Positions 19,017-29,600 of a DNA stretch of 64,000 bases are shown piece by piece. Origin of the DNA: Lachnospiraceae bacterium (GTDB lineage Bacteria; Bacillota; Clostridia; Lachnospirales; Lachnospiraceae). The notes under the pieces were generated by a model, which was not told the DNA's origin, ran no database searches, and saw nothing but the letters and a program-made list of their open reading frames with translations. Location: positions 62,001 through 126,000 of the forward strand of contig SVEM01000002.1 of assembly GCA_015057375.1 (NCBI GenBank), given 5' to 3'. Each line of letters opens with the position of its first letter. The first letter of the stretch is position 1. A program made the translations under genes and the position numbers.

Positions 19017-19910
19017 TTCTTCCGCAAAATGCACGGCTATAGCTCCGTCTGCGGCAGCTGTAATTATCTGCCTGAGTTCTTTTTCACGCACATCACCTAC
19101 CGCATAGACCCCCGCAATGTTAGTGCGCGTTGTTTCATCTGCAATTATATATCCAGTGTCAGTTAAATCAATCTGTCCTTTCACAAGCTCTGTCTGTGGT
19201 ATTCTTCCTATGCTTACAAATACTCCGTCGCACGTAATCTCACTTATTTCTTCAGTCTGAATATTTTTTACTTTGATTCCTGTTATTCTGTCTTCATACA
19301 GGAGTTCAGAAACGGTACTGTTCCATACAAACTCTACATTCGGCATAGCCTCAAGCTGCTCCCTGTAACTTTTTGCAGCACGCAGGCTGTCTCTTCGATG
19401 CACGATAATTACTTTTTCGGCAACCCTTGCAAGAAGTATTGCATCACATACCGCCGTATCACCACCGCCAACTACAACAACTGTTTTCCCTCTAAAAAAC
19501 ATTCCGTCACAGGCTGCGCAATATGATATGCCTTTTCCGGTCATTTCTTTTTCACCGTCAATACCAAGCTTTCTAGGCTCTGCTCCTGCAGCATATATCA
19601 CGCATTTCCCAAGATATTCCCCTGATGAAGTCTCTACAACCTTCGGATTGTCATTTAGCCTTAAATTCTGAACATTCACATATTCAATCTTAACACCCTG
19701 ATTCAAGGCACCCTGTCTCATCTTTTCAGCAAGACTGAAGCCGTCGATACCGTCTTCTCCGGGATAATTGTCAATCTGATGAGCCTGCGTCATCTGCCCT
19801 CCGACATATGCCTTTTCAAGCAAAATAGCATTTAATCCGGCTCTTGCCGCATATATAGCGGCTGACATGCCTCCCGGTCCTCCGCCTACAATAACAATAT
19901 CATAAATCAT
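18990..19910 (-). CDS. trxB: Thioredoxin reductase / FAD-dependent NAD(P) oxidoreductase
   Basis: DIVIVGGGPGGMSAAIYAARAG, CAACDGMFFRGKTVVVVGGGDTA, TNIAGVYAVGDVREKELRQIITAAADGAIA. Confidence 0.93.
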   Translation of the reverse strand: MIYDIVIVGGGPGGMSAAIYAARAGLNAILLEKAYVGGQMTQAHQIDNYPGEDGIDGFSLAEKMRQGALNQGVKIEYVNVQNLRLNDNPKVVETSSGEYLGKCVIYAAGAEPRKLGIDGEKEMTGKGISYCAACDGMFFRGKTVVVVGGGDTAVCDAILLARVAEKVIIVHRRDSLRAAKSYREQLEAMPNVEFVWNSTVSELLYEDRITGIKVKNIQTEEISEITCDGVFVSIGRIPQTELVKGQIDLTDTGYIIADETTRTNIAGVYAVGDVREKELRQIITAAADGAIAVHFAEESISVSFSE

Positions 19911-19942
19911 TTTTCTGCCTCCATCTCCTTCTAAAACATAAA

Positions 19943-19963
19943 GCGACCATTATATATGGTCGC
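19943..19963. terminator. Intrinsic terminator-like hairpin
   Basis: GCGACCAT TATAT ATGGTCGC between trxB start and the AbrB-like gene stop. Confidence 0.5.
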
Positions 19964-19973
19964 CTTTGTTTTC

Positions 19974-20237
19974 TTAGATTATTCCTGCTAATTTAGCCAT
20001 CTCTTTAATAGACTTTTTCGAAACCCACTTTCCTTCATATTCCACCAGATCTTCTGTATCACCTGTAAATGTATCTTTGCGGACATATTTCTTTATGATA
20101 ATCATATCATCCTCTCTTCTTATATCCACATCTTCCTCTTCTCCTATATCAAGCTGTTTTCTCCACTCTTTAGGAATAACAACTCTTCCAAGTTTATCAA
20201 CTTTACGTACCAATCCTGTTTCTTTCATATTATTCAT
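19974..20237 (-). CDS. AbrB/SpoVT-family transition-state regulator
   Basis: GLVRKVDKLGRVVIPKEWRKQLDIGEEEDVDIRREDDMIIIKKY swapped-hairpin AbrB domain. Confidence 0.9.
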   Translation of the reverse strand: MNNMKETGLVRKVDKLGRVVIPKEWRKQLDIGEEEDVDIRREDDMIIIKKYVRKDTFTGDTEDLVEYEGKWVSKKSIKEMAKLAGII

Positions 20238-20395
20238 CCGCCTTTCGTGTTTATAAAGTTTTTATCAAAATAATATAATTATTGTTTTTTTATAACTAAA
20301 ATTTACCATTTTTGTAAATTTTTGTCAACATCTCTTTTTGTAAAAAGGTAATATTTCCCATATATTTTTATAGAATATAGCAAAAAAGGATTTTT

Positions 20396-20974
20396 ATGCT
20401 TAACAAATTATGGGGTTTAATGATTGTTGCCGGTATATGTGTATCTGCATTTAACGGAAGCATCGATAAAATCGGCACCGCTGCCATTGATTCTTCTAAG
20501 GATGCCGTATCTCTGTGCATAACAATGCTTGGCGTTATGTCTCTTTGGACCGGTCTGATGAATATCGCCAAACAGGCCGGTATAATTAACGCACTTACCC
20601 GTTTTATGACACCTTTTCTTTCATACTTATTCCCGGGCATTCCTAAAGGTCATATCGCAAATGAGTATATCGCGACAAATATAATCAGCAATATGCTTGG
20701 CCTTTCATGGGCCGCCACTCCCGCAGGACTAAAAGCCATGGAATACATGAAGGAACTTAACGGAAAAAGTAACATTGCCAGCACAGATATGTGTACATTT
20801 CTTATTGTAAACATATCCTCATTACAGCTTATACCGGTAAACATCATCGCGTTCCGAAGCAGCTATGGCTCCGCTTCACCAACGGATATAATCGGCATGG
20901 GACTTTTTGCTACTACAATCTCCACACTTGTCGGCATATTATTCTCTGTCATCGCCAGAAAGAGGTCTTCATGA
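20396..20974 (+). CDS. spmA: Spore maturation protein A
   Basis: MLNKLWGLMIVAGICVSAFNG... AVSLCITMLGVMSLWTGLMNIAKQAGI; followed by overlapping spmB. Confidence 0.92.
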   Translation: MLNKLWGLMIVAGICVSAFNGSIDKIGTAAIDSSKDAVSLCITMLGVMSLWTGLMNIAKQAGIINALTRFMTPFLSYLFPGIPKGHIANEYIATNIISNMLGLSWAATPAGLKAMEYMKELNGKSNIASTDMCTFLIVNISSLQLIPVNIIAFRSSYGSASPTDIIGMGLFATTISTLVGILFSVIARKRSS

Positions 20975-21495
20975 ATATTATATACTATCTGTCAGACGGT
21001 ATAATACCCTTTACCTTTATCATCATTGTAGGCTATGCCTTATTAAATAAGGTTGACGTATTTGACGCATTCATAGACGGGGCATTGTCCGGATTTCAAA
21101 CCGTTATAAAAATTCTTCCAACGCTTATCGGACTTATGGCCGCCGTGGGGATACTGCGAACCTCAGGCTGTCTTGATTATATTTCCTCATTTATAAGTCC
21201 CGTAACCGATTTGTTCGAATTTCCTTCCGAACTGGTTCCGCTTGTCATCATAAAAATGTTCTCATCTTCGGCTGCTTCCAGCTTACTCGTTGACATATAC
21301 AAACAATCCGGTCCGGACAGTTCCGTAGGAATTCTTGCATCTGTTCTTATGAGCTGTTCAGAAACCATCTTTTATACAATGAGTGTATATTTTATGACGG
21401 CCGGCGTTACAAAAACCAGATACACCCTTGCCGGATCTGTTGCCTGTATGATTGCCGGTATAATTGCGTCTGTCTTCATAGTAGGAATATCCTGA
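20971..21495 (+). CDS. spmB: Spore maturation protein B
   Basis: ATG at 20971 overlaps spmA stop; IKILPTLIGLMAAVGILRTSGCLDYI... FSSSAASSLLVDIYKQSGPDSSVGILASVLMSCSETIFYTMSVYF. Confidence 0.92.
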   Translation: MNIIYYLSDGIIPFTFIIIVGYALLNKVDVFDAFIDGALSGFQTVIKILPTLIGLMAAVGILRTSGCLDYISSFISPVTDLFEFPSELVPLVIIKMFSSSAASSLLVDIYKQSGPDSSVGILASVLMSCSETIFYTMSVYFMTAGVTKTRYTLAGSVACMIAGIIASVFIVGIS

Positions 21496-21500
21496 TCCGT

Positions 21501-22364
21501 TTACGGATTATAGGTATGGGAAACGGTTGTGAAAATGCCTTCGCACATATCTTCACATGCTTTTTTTGCCGCAGCGGCTGTTTCTTCATCCTCAAACAAA
21601 CCAAATACGGTAGGCCCGCTTCCGCTCATCAGGGAAATAAATGCTCCGTTATCCTTCATGCACTGCTTTATTTCTTCAATAACAGGGTATGCAGGAATGG
21701 TGACAGTCTCAAGTATATTTCCGATATGTCCCGCCATTGCATCATAATCCCTGTCATGCATTGCAGCCATAACCGCATCTATATCAGGATGCTGTACATC
21801 CCCGGTAAGCTTAAGATTCCCATATACAAATCCTGTAGACACCTCTATAGGCGGCTTTGCAATAAGAACCGTAACACCATCAAAGTCCGGAAGCTTCGTA
21901 AGTACTTCGCCGATTCCTTCCGACAGTGCCGTTCCCTGCATAATGCAGTACGGAATGTCTGCTCCAAGTTCTACAGCCATTTCCATAAGCTCTTTCTTAG
22001 AAATATTAAGCTCAAATATATCATTTATTGCCAAAAACATAGCCGCTGCATCGGTACTTCCTCCGGCCATTCCGGCTGCAACCGGAATATTTTTGATAAG
22101 CTTAACTCTAAGAAACTTTTCTATGCAATAATTTTTTTGCATAAGCCTGATGACCTTCATAACAAGGTTGTTATCATCAGAAGGAAGCGAAGAATCACTG
22201 CAGATAAGCTCGTTATCATCGCCATCTGTAACTTCCACCTCAAGAATGTCAAACAAATCAATGGTTTGCATGATCATCTTAAGTTCATGATATCCTGAAG
22301 GCAATCGTCTTATAACATCAAGACCAATATTAATCTTGGCAGGTGCTTTTATTGTGTAGCTCAT
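21501..22364 (-). CDS. ispE: 4-diphosphocytidyl-2-C-methyl-D-erythritol kinase
   Basis: APAKINIGLDVIRRLPSGYHELKMIMQTIDLFD, IPVAAGMAGGSTDAAA, LMSGSGPTVFGLF. Confidence 0.95.
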   Translation of the reverse strand: MSYTIKAPAKINIGLDVIRRLPSGYHELKMIMQTIDLFDILEVEVTDGDDNELICSDSSLPSDDNNLVMKVIRLMQKNYCIEKFLRVKLIKNIPVAAGMAGGSTDAAAMFLAINDIFELNISKKELMEMAVELGADIPYCIMQGTALSEGIGEVLTKLPDFDGVTVLIAKPPIEVSTGFVYGNLKLTGDVQHPDIDAVMAAMHDRDYDAMAGHIGNILETVTIPAYPVIEEIKQCMKDNGAFISLMSGSGPTVFGLFEDEETAAAAKKACEDMCEGIFTTVSHTYNP

Positions 22365-23212
22365 CCTTTTCTCCCTTCAAGCAGCGCATTATATATATCG
22401 CGTTTCGATACTCCCCTGTCTTTTGCAACAAGCTTCATTGCTTCTTTTTTGTCTATACCCTGCGAGGTGTACATACCCATATGCTCATCAAGCGGCATAT
22501 CAAGAAACTGCTGCTTTTTACTCTCGGCAAGTGCCATCATGTCTGCTCCCTCTATAACAAGCACATATTCTCCCTTAGGCTCAGTCTCCTCATATAGCCT
22601 GATTGCTTCGCATATCATTGTGTATATACATTCCTCATGCTTCTTTGTGAGCTCCCTGCACAATGTAAGTACACGGTCACCAAGCGTCCCATACAATTCT
22701 TCAAGTGTCGCTTTAAGATGATGAGGCGCCTCATAAATGATGATTGTACGTGTCTCATTTGCAAGTCCTTCCAGTACATTTCTTCTTTCTTTTTTGTCAT
22801 ATGGAAGAAATGCCTCAAATGCAAATCTTCTTGTCGCAAGCCCCGACATTGTGAGTGCCGTAATGCATGCACATGCTCCCGGAAGAGATGTCACTTCAAT
22901 CCCGGCTTTCACGGCCTGTCTTACAAGCTCCTCTCCCGGATCCGATATTGCAGGTGTACCTGCATCCGTCACAAGCGCAATATCTGCCCCTGAAAGCATC
23001 TTGTCGACAAGCACCGCGGCTTTTTCTATCTTATTATGTTCATGATAACTTGTGAGAGGCGTATGTATGTCAAAATGATTCATCAGCTTCATACTATGTC
23101 TTGTATCCTCACAAGCAATAACATCAACTTCATTAAGAACCCTTACAACCCGGTATGTTATGTCTTCAAGATTACCTATCGGTGTTGCGCATATATATAA
23201 TTTACCGGGCAT
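22361..23212 (-). CDS. rsmI: 16S rRNA (cytidine(1402)-2'-O)-methyltransferase
   Basis: GKLYICATPIGNLEDITYRVVRVL, ACEDTRHSMKLMNHF, LVTDAGTPAISDPGEELV, LPGACACITAL. Confidence 0.95.
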   Translation of the reverse strand: MPGKLYICATPIGNLEDITYRVVRVLNEVDVIACEDTRHSMKLMNHFDIHTPLTSYHEHNKIEKAAVLVDKMLSGADIALVTDAGTPAISDPGEELVRQAVKAGIEVTSLPGACACITALTMSGLATRRFAFEAFLPYDKKERRNVLEGLANETRTIIIYEAPHHLKATLEELYGTLGDRVLTLCRELTKKHEECIYTMICEAIRLYEETEPKGEYVLVIEGADMMALAESKKQQFLDMPLDEHMGMYTSQGIDKKEAMKLVAKDRGVSKRDIYNALLEGRKG

Positions 23213-23237
23213 AATTTTAGCTCCTTTTTTGTTTTAC

Positions 23238-23981
23238 TTAATACCCATATACCGTACGGATTTCTTCGCTGTATTGTCCGTCTTCTCCGTATATGATAAC
23301 GGGGTTTTCAATATTGATACGTCTTTTTCCGCCTTTGACAGCTTCAATAAGAACCATTGACGGTTCCTTGTCAACATACGGATGCACAAACTTCATCCTC
23401 TTAGGCTCAAGAGAATATTTTGTAAACTCCGTAATGATATCCACCAGTCTGAATGGCCTGTGAACCATATAAAATCTGCCACCCGGTTTAAGCACCCTGC
23501 TGCCTTCGCGTATAACATCATCGAGTGTACACATAATCTCATGTCTTGCAATAGCCTTTGCCATGTCAGGATTCACAAGTCCGTGACTGCCTGTCATATA
23601 CGGAGGATTAGAGACCACCACATGAAATGACGCGGCTCCAAACAACTTCGAAGCCTCCTTTATGTCTCCCTCTATTATGTCAATCTTTTCCTGCTGACCG
23701 TTAAGTTTCACACTTCGCTGTGCCATAGACACATTTCTTTCCTGAAGCTCAAGTCCCGTAAAATGTTCTCCACAGGTCTTTGCTTCTAAGAGGATGGGAA
23801 TGATGCCATTTCCGGTTCCCAGATCTAGAACATGCTCGCCACGCCTTACATTTACAAACCCCGTAAGCAAAACAGCGTCCATTCCAAAGCAGAACATATC
23901 CGGATTCTGAATAATATGGCAGTTATTTCTCTGCAAATCATCCAGTCTCTCTCCGGGCAGCAGTGTAACTTCACTACTCAT
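23238..23981 (-). CDS. tRNA1(Val) (adenine(37)-N6)-methyltransferase family protein
   Basis: QNPDMFCFGMDAVLLTGF, VLDLGTGNGIIPILL, VVSNPPYM (NPPY motif). Confidence 0.9.
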   Translation of the reverse strand: MSSEVTLLPGERLDDLQRNNCHIIQNPDMFCFGMDAVLLTGFVNVRRGEHVLDLGTGNGIIPILLEAKTCGEHFTGLELQERNVSMAQRSVKLNGQQEKIDIIEGDIKEASKLFGAASFHVVVSNPPYMTGSHGLVNPDMAKAIARHEIMCTLDDVIREGSRVLKPGGRFYMVHRPFRLVDIITEFTKYSLEPKRMKFVHPYVDKEPSMVLIEAVKGGKRRINIENPVIIYGEDGQYSEEIRTVYGY

Positions 23982-24879
23982 TAAGCTTTGACTTTCCTTC
24001 CTTTTTCTCAAGCATTTCAAGCTGCTTAAGTTCTTCATCTATATCCTCGTTATCGCGTCTCTTTCTTGCACGGAATCTAAGCTCGCTTATATGATACTCG
24101 CGCACTTCCTTCTCATCACTTTCAAGTTCAACGATAACCTTAACTTTCTGCTTAAGAACACTTACGCTCTGAACCTCACCTTTAAGCTTGTCAGGTGTCT
24201 TAACGATATCTCCTATATTTGGAAGATTCTTATTAAGCTCCTCATATGCCTCCTCTTCATTTTTAAGACAGCACATAAGTCTTCCGCAGATTCCTGATAT
24301 CTTAGTCGGATTAAGTGAAAGGCCCTGCTCTTTTGCCATCTTAATCGAAACAGGCGCAAATTCTGATAAGAAACTGTGACAGCATAAAACTCGTCCGCAT
24401 ATTCCGATTCCGCCGAGTATCTTTGTCTCGTCCCTTACACCAATCTGTCTGAGTTCAATTCTTGTACGGAAAACAGATGCCAGTGACTTAACAAGCTCTC
24501 TGAAATCCACTCTTCCGTCTGAAGTAAAGTAAAATAATACTTTATTATTGTCAAATGTATATTCTACATCAATCAGCTTCATGTCAAGCTCGAACTGCTT
24601 GATCTTCTCAAGGCATATCTGAAATGCTTCCTTTTCTTTTTCCCTGTTTCCCACAGAAACAGCATCATCTTCCTTTGTTGCTATTCTTATGACAGGTTTA
24701 AGCGGCTGGATAACCTTTTCGTCTTCTATATCACAAACTCCGCAGACAACATTTCCGTACTCTACTCCACGGGCAGTCTCTACGATAACATTGTCACCCT
24801 TTTTAATATCCAATTCACCCGGATCAAAATAATATACCTTACCGGCGCGTCTGAAACGCACACCTATAATTCTTGTCAT
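23974..24879 (-). CDS. ricT: PSP1-domain protein RicT (YaaT)
   Basis: GVRFRRAGKVYYFDPGELDIKKGDNVIVETARGVEYGNVV, CGRVLCCHSFLSEFAPVSIKMAKEQGLSLNPTKISGICGRLMCCL. Confidence 0.95.
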   Translation of the reverse strand: MTRIIGVRFRRAGKVYYFDPGELDIKKGDNVIVETARGVEYGNVVCGVCDIEDEKVIQPLKPVIRIATKEDDAVSVGNREKEKEAFQICLEKIKQFELDMKLIDVEYTFDNNKVLFYFTSDGRVDFRELVKSLASVFRTRIELRQIGVRDETKILGGIGICGRVLCCHSFLSEFAPVSIKMAKEQGLSLNPTKISGICGRLMCCLKNEEEAYEELNKNLPNIGDIVKTPDKLKGEVQSVSVLKQKVKVIVELESDEKEVREYHISELRFRARKRRDNEDIDEELKQLEMLEKKEGKSKLNE

Positions 24880-24880
24880 C

Positions 24881-25882
24881 TTACCATATCTCCTTTAATG
24901 TCAAAAGCAAAAGCTCTATCGTAACGTCAAAGTTGACATTTGCATTAATTCTTACCTTTGCCTTAGTTGTTGCACTGATACATGCTTCAATATTCTCATA
25001 ACTTCTTACTTTAGCTTCTGCGACAATATTTTTCACTTCGTCCCTGAATATGAGCATATTTGTATCTTTTACTGCTTTATATAAAAGCACATCTCTGTAC
25101 CATAATATTATAATATCAAAATAATCATTTATATCATAATGCTCGTCTTTTATGTGCTTTATGGTCTCTAAAAGTTCATCTGTTTTTTTGCCTTCAATGC
25201 TTCTTAAAATCCTGATAACATCATTTGTAAGGGCAATGAAGTCTCCGTCAGTTGCATATCTTACGGCCTTTCCTATATTTCCCTGCGAAAGAACTGCACA
25301 TCTGTGTGCCACATAATCCGGAAGCTGAAATTCCTTAATAAGATATTCACTGATAACCTGCTCACTTACCGGCTTCATGTTAAGAAGCAAACATCTTGAC
25401 AATATTGTAGGAAGAAGCTTCTCTTCACTTTCCGCAAGAAGAATCATTACAACATACTCCGGCGGTTCTTCAATAGTTTTCAGAAGTGCATTCATCGCCT
25501 GCTCCGTCATCTTATCTGCTTCCGGAATTATATATATCTTATAAGGATACTCATAAGGTTTTATTGAAACAGTATTATTCACCTGATTACGTATCTCGTC
25601 AACGCCGATGCTTTTCTTTTCATGGGTTACGGTTATTACATCCGGCTGATTGCTGCCTGCCATCTGAATGCATGACTTACATGTTCCACATGGTTCTCCC
25701 GTATGTTCGCTGCCCTCATAGCCTCGGCACTGAATTGCCTGCGCAAAAAACTTTGCAAGCTCCATACGCCCGGTACCCTTTTCGCCACATATAATATATG
25801 CATGTCCTATCTTGCCGCTTTTAACGGAAAGACTTATGAAATCTTTTATCTGTTCCTGTCCGAAAATAATACCTCTATTCAT
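24881..25882 (-). CDS. holB: DNA polymerase III subunit delta'
   Basis: GQEQIKDFISLSVKSGKIGHAYIICGEKGTGRMELAKFFAQAIQC, zinc module C-C-C, ALLKTIEEPPEYV. Confidence 0.93.
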   Translation of the reverse strand: MNRGIIFGQEQIKDFISLSVKSGKIGHAYIICGEKGTGRMELAKFFAQAIQCRGYEGSEHTGEPCGTCKSCIQMAGSNQPDVITVTHEKKSIGVDEIRNQVNNTVSIKPYEYPYKIYIIPEADKMTEQAMNALLKTIEEPPEYVVMILLAESEEKLLPTILSRCLLLNMKPVSEQVISEYLIKEFQLPDYVAHRCAVLSQGNIGKAVRYATDGDFIALTNDVIRILRSIEGKKTDELLETIKHIKDEHYDINDYFDIIILWYRDVLLYKAVKDTNMLIFRDEVKNIVAEAKVRSYENIEACISATTKAKVRINANVNFDVTIELLLLTLKEIW

Positions 25883-25903
25883 AACAACCCCTCCCTCTGA
25901 TGA

Positions 25904-26479
25904 TTATAGCATATCGTTTTTTATGTTGGCAACACACTCATCTATATCATAGTTCATGTACATTTTAGTAATATCAAGAGCCTTAAGCCTGTCTTTTGAA
26001 AAATCGTGTTCATCCGCTATATATCTTCTGCAGACTTCCTCGAAGCTCGGATTTTTCTGCTTAGCCTCTCTGTTGATTGCACGAGTAAGTCTTACATGAT
26101 CATCGACACATATATATACGGGGCAAACATACTGCGCACCATAGTAATCGCGCAATTTTTCATATACATCAAGTGTTCCTATCAGCACATACTTCGTTTC
26201 CGGACTGCGCACATCATCATTTTCATCAACCGTATAATATGTCCAGATGCCGTGGACCGTATTGTACTGTCTGTATTCTGCAACACGACCCTCAGCTTTT
26301 AATCTTTCAAACGTATCATTATCCGTAAAATGATACGCTTCGCCTTCCTTCTCTCCGCTTCTTATCGGTCTTGTAGTATAAGGAATTATCTTTTTCAGTC
26401 CAAGCTCCGTATCCTTAAACAATTTGGCATATACAGAATCTTTTCCGGTTGCACTTTTCCCCATAATTATATATATCAT
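25904..26479 (-). CDS. Guanylate-kinase-like protein
   Basis: MIYIIMGKSATGKDSVYAKL (P-loop), KIIPYTTRPIRSGEKEGEAYHFTD (Gmk signature TTRxxRxGExxGxxYxF). Confidence 0.85.
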   Translation of the reverse strand: MIYIIMGKSATGKDSVYAKLFKDTELGLKKIIPYTTRPIRSGEKEGEAYHFTDNDTFERLKAEGRVAEYRQYNTVHGIWTYYTVDENDDVRSPETKYVLIGTLDVYEKLRDYYGAQYVCPVYICVDDHVRLTRAINREAKQKNPSFEEVCRRYIADEHDFSKDRLKALDITKMYMNYDIDECVANIKNDML

Positions 26480-27843
26480 AAAATGCTATCCTCCTGCTGT
26501 ACGGTCTCTCCCATAACCTTATAGCCTTTATCTTTAAGTTCATTTATAAAGGCTCTGACTTCCTCTGTTATCCTTTCTCCGGGAACAACAATCGGTATCC
26601 CCGGCGGGTAAATGTAAATCATTTCCGTCGCTATGCTCTCTGCAGCACATTTTTCTTTTGCACGTTCTGCCTCACTCATAGGCATTACATACTCTGCCTT
26701 TGGATAAGTATATTTTTCACATGACGCACCGCCGGCAAGCCCTGCATCTATATCACACAATATTTTTACAAGTCCCTCGTATGCATCTTCATTGTCCCAC
26801 GCGCTTGTCATAAGTACAACATGATACAAAGAAGACATCTCCGGCATAATTCCGGCATTTACGAGCATATCATAAAGTTCATGTCCTGATATCCCTGCCC
26901 TGTCAGTACACACGACGATCTTTGATGCATCCCTTCCACTGCCGTACGGAAGAACATAAAGATTATCAAGACCTGCAAGCTTATCATACAATATTTTTAA
27001 CCGTTCCGAATAGTGATTATATAATTGCACTCCTTCGTGGCAAATATAAGTCATAGCATAGTCAATTGCTGCCATAAGTACATACGAAGGACTGCTGCTC
27101 TGGAATATACTAAGACTCTGCCCAAGCTTTTTTCTGTCCACAAGATTTCCCTGCACATGAAGAAGCGCAGTCTGCGTAAGCGACGGAAGCGTCTTATGAA
27201 TACCGTTTATAACAATATCTGCTCCTGCCTCTACCGCACTTTCCGGGAAAATGCCGTGAAACTTCATATGTGCTCCATGTGCCTCATCAACAATCACAGG
27301 AACTCCATACTCATGCGCCGCCTCTGAAATCGCCTTTATATCTGACACATATCCCTCGTAAGTAGGAGAAGTTATAAATACACAGGAAATGTCTCTGTTT
27401 TCTTCAAGCGCTTTCCTTACTTCAGATGCACTTATCTCTCCTGCAAGACCGTCCTTATCTTCCGGCCACACATAAACCGGCCTAAGCTGATTAATAAGCA
27501 CCGCATTATATACTGACTTATGGGAATTTCTTGCAAGAAGTATCCTGCCTCCGGTTTGTGTGCAGGCTCTTACTGCCGCAAGTATTCCGCCCGTACATCC
27601 GTTTATAAGAAAATAAGTTTCATCAGCACCATACAGCTTTGCCGCTCTCTCCTGAGCCTGCTTTATACATCCTTCAGGGTGGTGAAGGTCATCAAATCCG
27701 TCAATCTCCGTAATATCAATCTTATACGGATTGATACTAAAAAGCTCTTTAGGTATATTTCGTTTATGTCCCGGCATATGAAACGGATATGCGCCATTTT
27801 CATAATGCTCACAAAGCTTTTTGTATAAAGTGTCGTCTCTCAT
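26476..27843 (-). CDS. Orn/Lys/Arg decarboxylase-like PLP enzyme (YaaO/SpeA-type)
   Basis: PFHMPGHKRN, DITEIDGFDDLHHPEGCIKQAQ, VDEAHGAHMKFH, INGIHKTLPSLTQTALLHV (PLP-Lys). Confidence 0.93.
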   Translation of the reverse strand: MRDDTLYKKLCEHYENGAYPFHMPGHKRNIPKELFSINPYKIDITEIDGFDDLHHPEGCIKQAQERAAKLYGADETYFLINGCTGGILAAVRACTQTGGRILLARNSHKSVYNAVLINQLRPVYVWPEDKDGLAGEISASEVRKALEENRDISCVFITSPTYEGYVSDIKAISEAAHEYGVPVIVDEAHGAHMKFHGIFPESAVEAGADIVINGIHKTLPSLTQTALLHVQGNLVDRKKLGQSLSIFQSSSPSYVLMAAIDYAMTYICHEGVQLYNHYSERLKILYDKLAGLDNLYVLPYGSGRDASKIVVCTDRAGISGHELYDMLVNAGIMPEMSSLYHVVLMTSAWDNEDAYEGLVKILCDIDAGLAGGASCEKYTYPKAEYVMPMSEAERAKEKCAAESIATEMIYIYPPGIPIVVPGERITEEVRAFINELKDKGYKVMGETVQQEDSIL

Positions 27844-27973
27844 ACTGTCTGCCCTCTTGCTGTCGCTGCTTCATTATTTTTCCAAAATAGATTATATCCT
27901 ATTTTACTTGCAGTTACAATGTTTCAAATGATATACTAACGACAAAACTAAGCACAGATTAGGAGGATTTGAA

Positions 27974-28870
27974 ATGTTACTTGGTTCACACGTTGGAATG
28001 AGCGGAAAAGAGATGTTTGCAGGCTCCGTTAAAGAAGCCCTCTCTTATGGTGCCAATACATTTATGGTGTACACAGGCGCACCACAGAATACGAGAAGAA
28101 AATCCATAGATGAGCTTAACATACCGGCGGCTCATTTGCTGATGAAAGAGCACGGCATTGATACTTTCATAGTTCATGCCCCATATATAATTAACCTCGG
28201 AAACCCGATAAATGAGGACACATATAAACTCGCTGTTGATTTTCTTGCAATAGAAATAGAGCGGACTGCCGCAATGGGTTCTCAGACACTTGTCCTTCAT
28301 CCGGGCTCACATGTCGGAGAAGGTGTGGAGGCAGGCCTTTCCCGTATAATCGACGGCCTGAACAGTGTCCTTACTGCTGATACAACCGTAAATATCGCAC
28401 TTGAAACAATGGCCGGAAAAGGAAGTGAAATCGGACGCACATTTGAAGAACTTAAAGCCATCTTTGATGGGGTTAAATATAACGACAAACTTCGCGTATG
28501 CTTTGATACCTGCCATGTAAATGATGCAGGTTACGACATCGTAAATAATTTTGATGAGGTTGTAGCTGAATTTGACAAGGTTCTCGGCATAGACAAAATT
28601 GCTGCCATTCACATAAATGACAGCAAAAATGAACTGAATGCGCACAAAGACCGTCACGAAAACTTCGGTTTCGGAAACCTCGGTTTTGACGCCCTGCTTA
28701 ATGTAATAAACTATCCGGCATTTGAAAATGTGCCGAAGATTCTTGAAACACCTTATGTTCCGTCGCCGGACAACAAAAAAACATTTGCCCCATACGGCCA
28801 CGAAATTGCAATGATAAAGAGCGGAAAATTTGATCCGCTCCTTAAAGAAAAAATAATCGGTGCTATTTAG
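27974..28870 (+). CDS. nfo: Deoxyribonuclease IV (AP endonuclease)
   Basis: [71 protein letters not shown]. Confidence 0.95.
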   Translation: MLLGSHVGMSGKEMFAGSVKEALSYGANTFMVYTGAPQNTRRKSIDELNIPAAHLLMKEHGIDTFIVHAPYIINLGNPINEDTYKLAVDFLAIEIERTAAMGSQTLVLHPGSHVGEGVEAGLSRIIDGLNSVLTADTTVNIALETMAGKGSEIGRTFEELKAIFDGVKYNDKLRVCFDTCHVNDAGYDIVNNFDEVVAEFDKVLGIDKIAAIHINDSKNELNAHKDRHENFGFGNLGFDALLNVINYPAFENVPKILETPYVPSPDNKKTFAPYGHEIAMIKSGKFDPLLKEKIIGAI

Positions 28871-29420
28871 ACCACATATAACAGTAAGTCTGGGTTCTTG
28901 ATGCAAAGAGATTGTCTCTGATAAGTTCCCGGACTTCTTTTTTTGTATACCAACGCGCCTCAATCTCTTCATAAGTTGAGGTGCTCGGTGCAAATTCCCC
29001 GTCTGCAACGCCTATAAGCGTCCTGTTCTTTTCATTTGAGAATCCCACAGCACTGAAACTGTCAAATAAAATGTCATCTATTCTTACGAGGTCGAGCCCT
29101 GTCTCCTCCTTAAGCTCTCTTGTCGCGCCCTCAAGAAGCGTCTCTCCTTTTTCCACAAGTCCTGCCGGAAAGTTATAAACCGGTTTGCCTGCTGCCATAC
29201 GAAATTCCTTGTTAAGAAGAATCTTCTCTCCTGTCACGTCATGCATAATAAGCACCACCGCATCATGGGTGCCCTCCGCCAGATCTTCATAGGTTTTAAT
29301 ATCTTTATTTCGGCTTATCATCTCATAAATCTTCGTCTTATGATCCACCGTCTCATATGTTATATCGTATCTCGCAATAAATGCACCTTCATGCACTTTT
29401 TTAATACCTTTAAATTCCAT
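28863..29420 (-). CDS. NUDIX hydrolase (ADP-ribose pyrophosphatase-like)
   Basis: [28 protein letters not shown] Nudix box. Confidence 0.93.
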   Translation of the reverse strand: MEFKGIKKVHEGAFIARYDITYETVDHKTKIYEMISRNKDIKTYEDLAEGTHDAVVLIMHDVTGEKILLNKEFRMAAGKPVYNFPAGLVEKGETLLEGATRELKEETGLDLVRIDDILFDSFSAVGFSNEKNRTLIGVADGEFAPSTSTYEEIEARWYTKKEVRELIRDNLFASRTQTYCYMWSK

Positions 29421-29521
29421 CTTTTATACCTCTTTAAATATTATAATTATAGAACTCTGTTTACATAAAGCCCGGCAAAAATCCTGTGCCAATTTTATCA
29501 CAGCAAAAAACATAAAGCAAC

Positions 29522-29549
29522 TTGACATAAAAAATGAGGAGTATATACT
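29522..29549 (+). promoter_or_regulatory. Sigma-A-like promoter upstream of CobW gene
   Basis: TTGACA - 16 bp - TATACT. Confidence 0.55.
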
Positions 29550-29600
29550 AAAATATAACCAAAGCAATATGGAAATTCTTAGTATCGGAGGTATTTTACA

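Noticed and set aside
20791-20970. Upstream extension of the spmB ORF to 20791
   Set aside because: Overlaps spmA out of frame; the true start is the ATG at 20971, overlapping the spmA stop.
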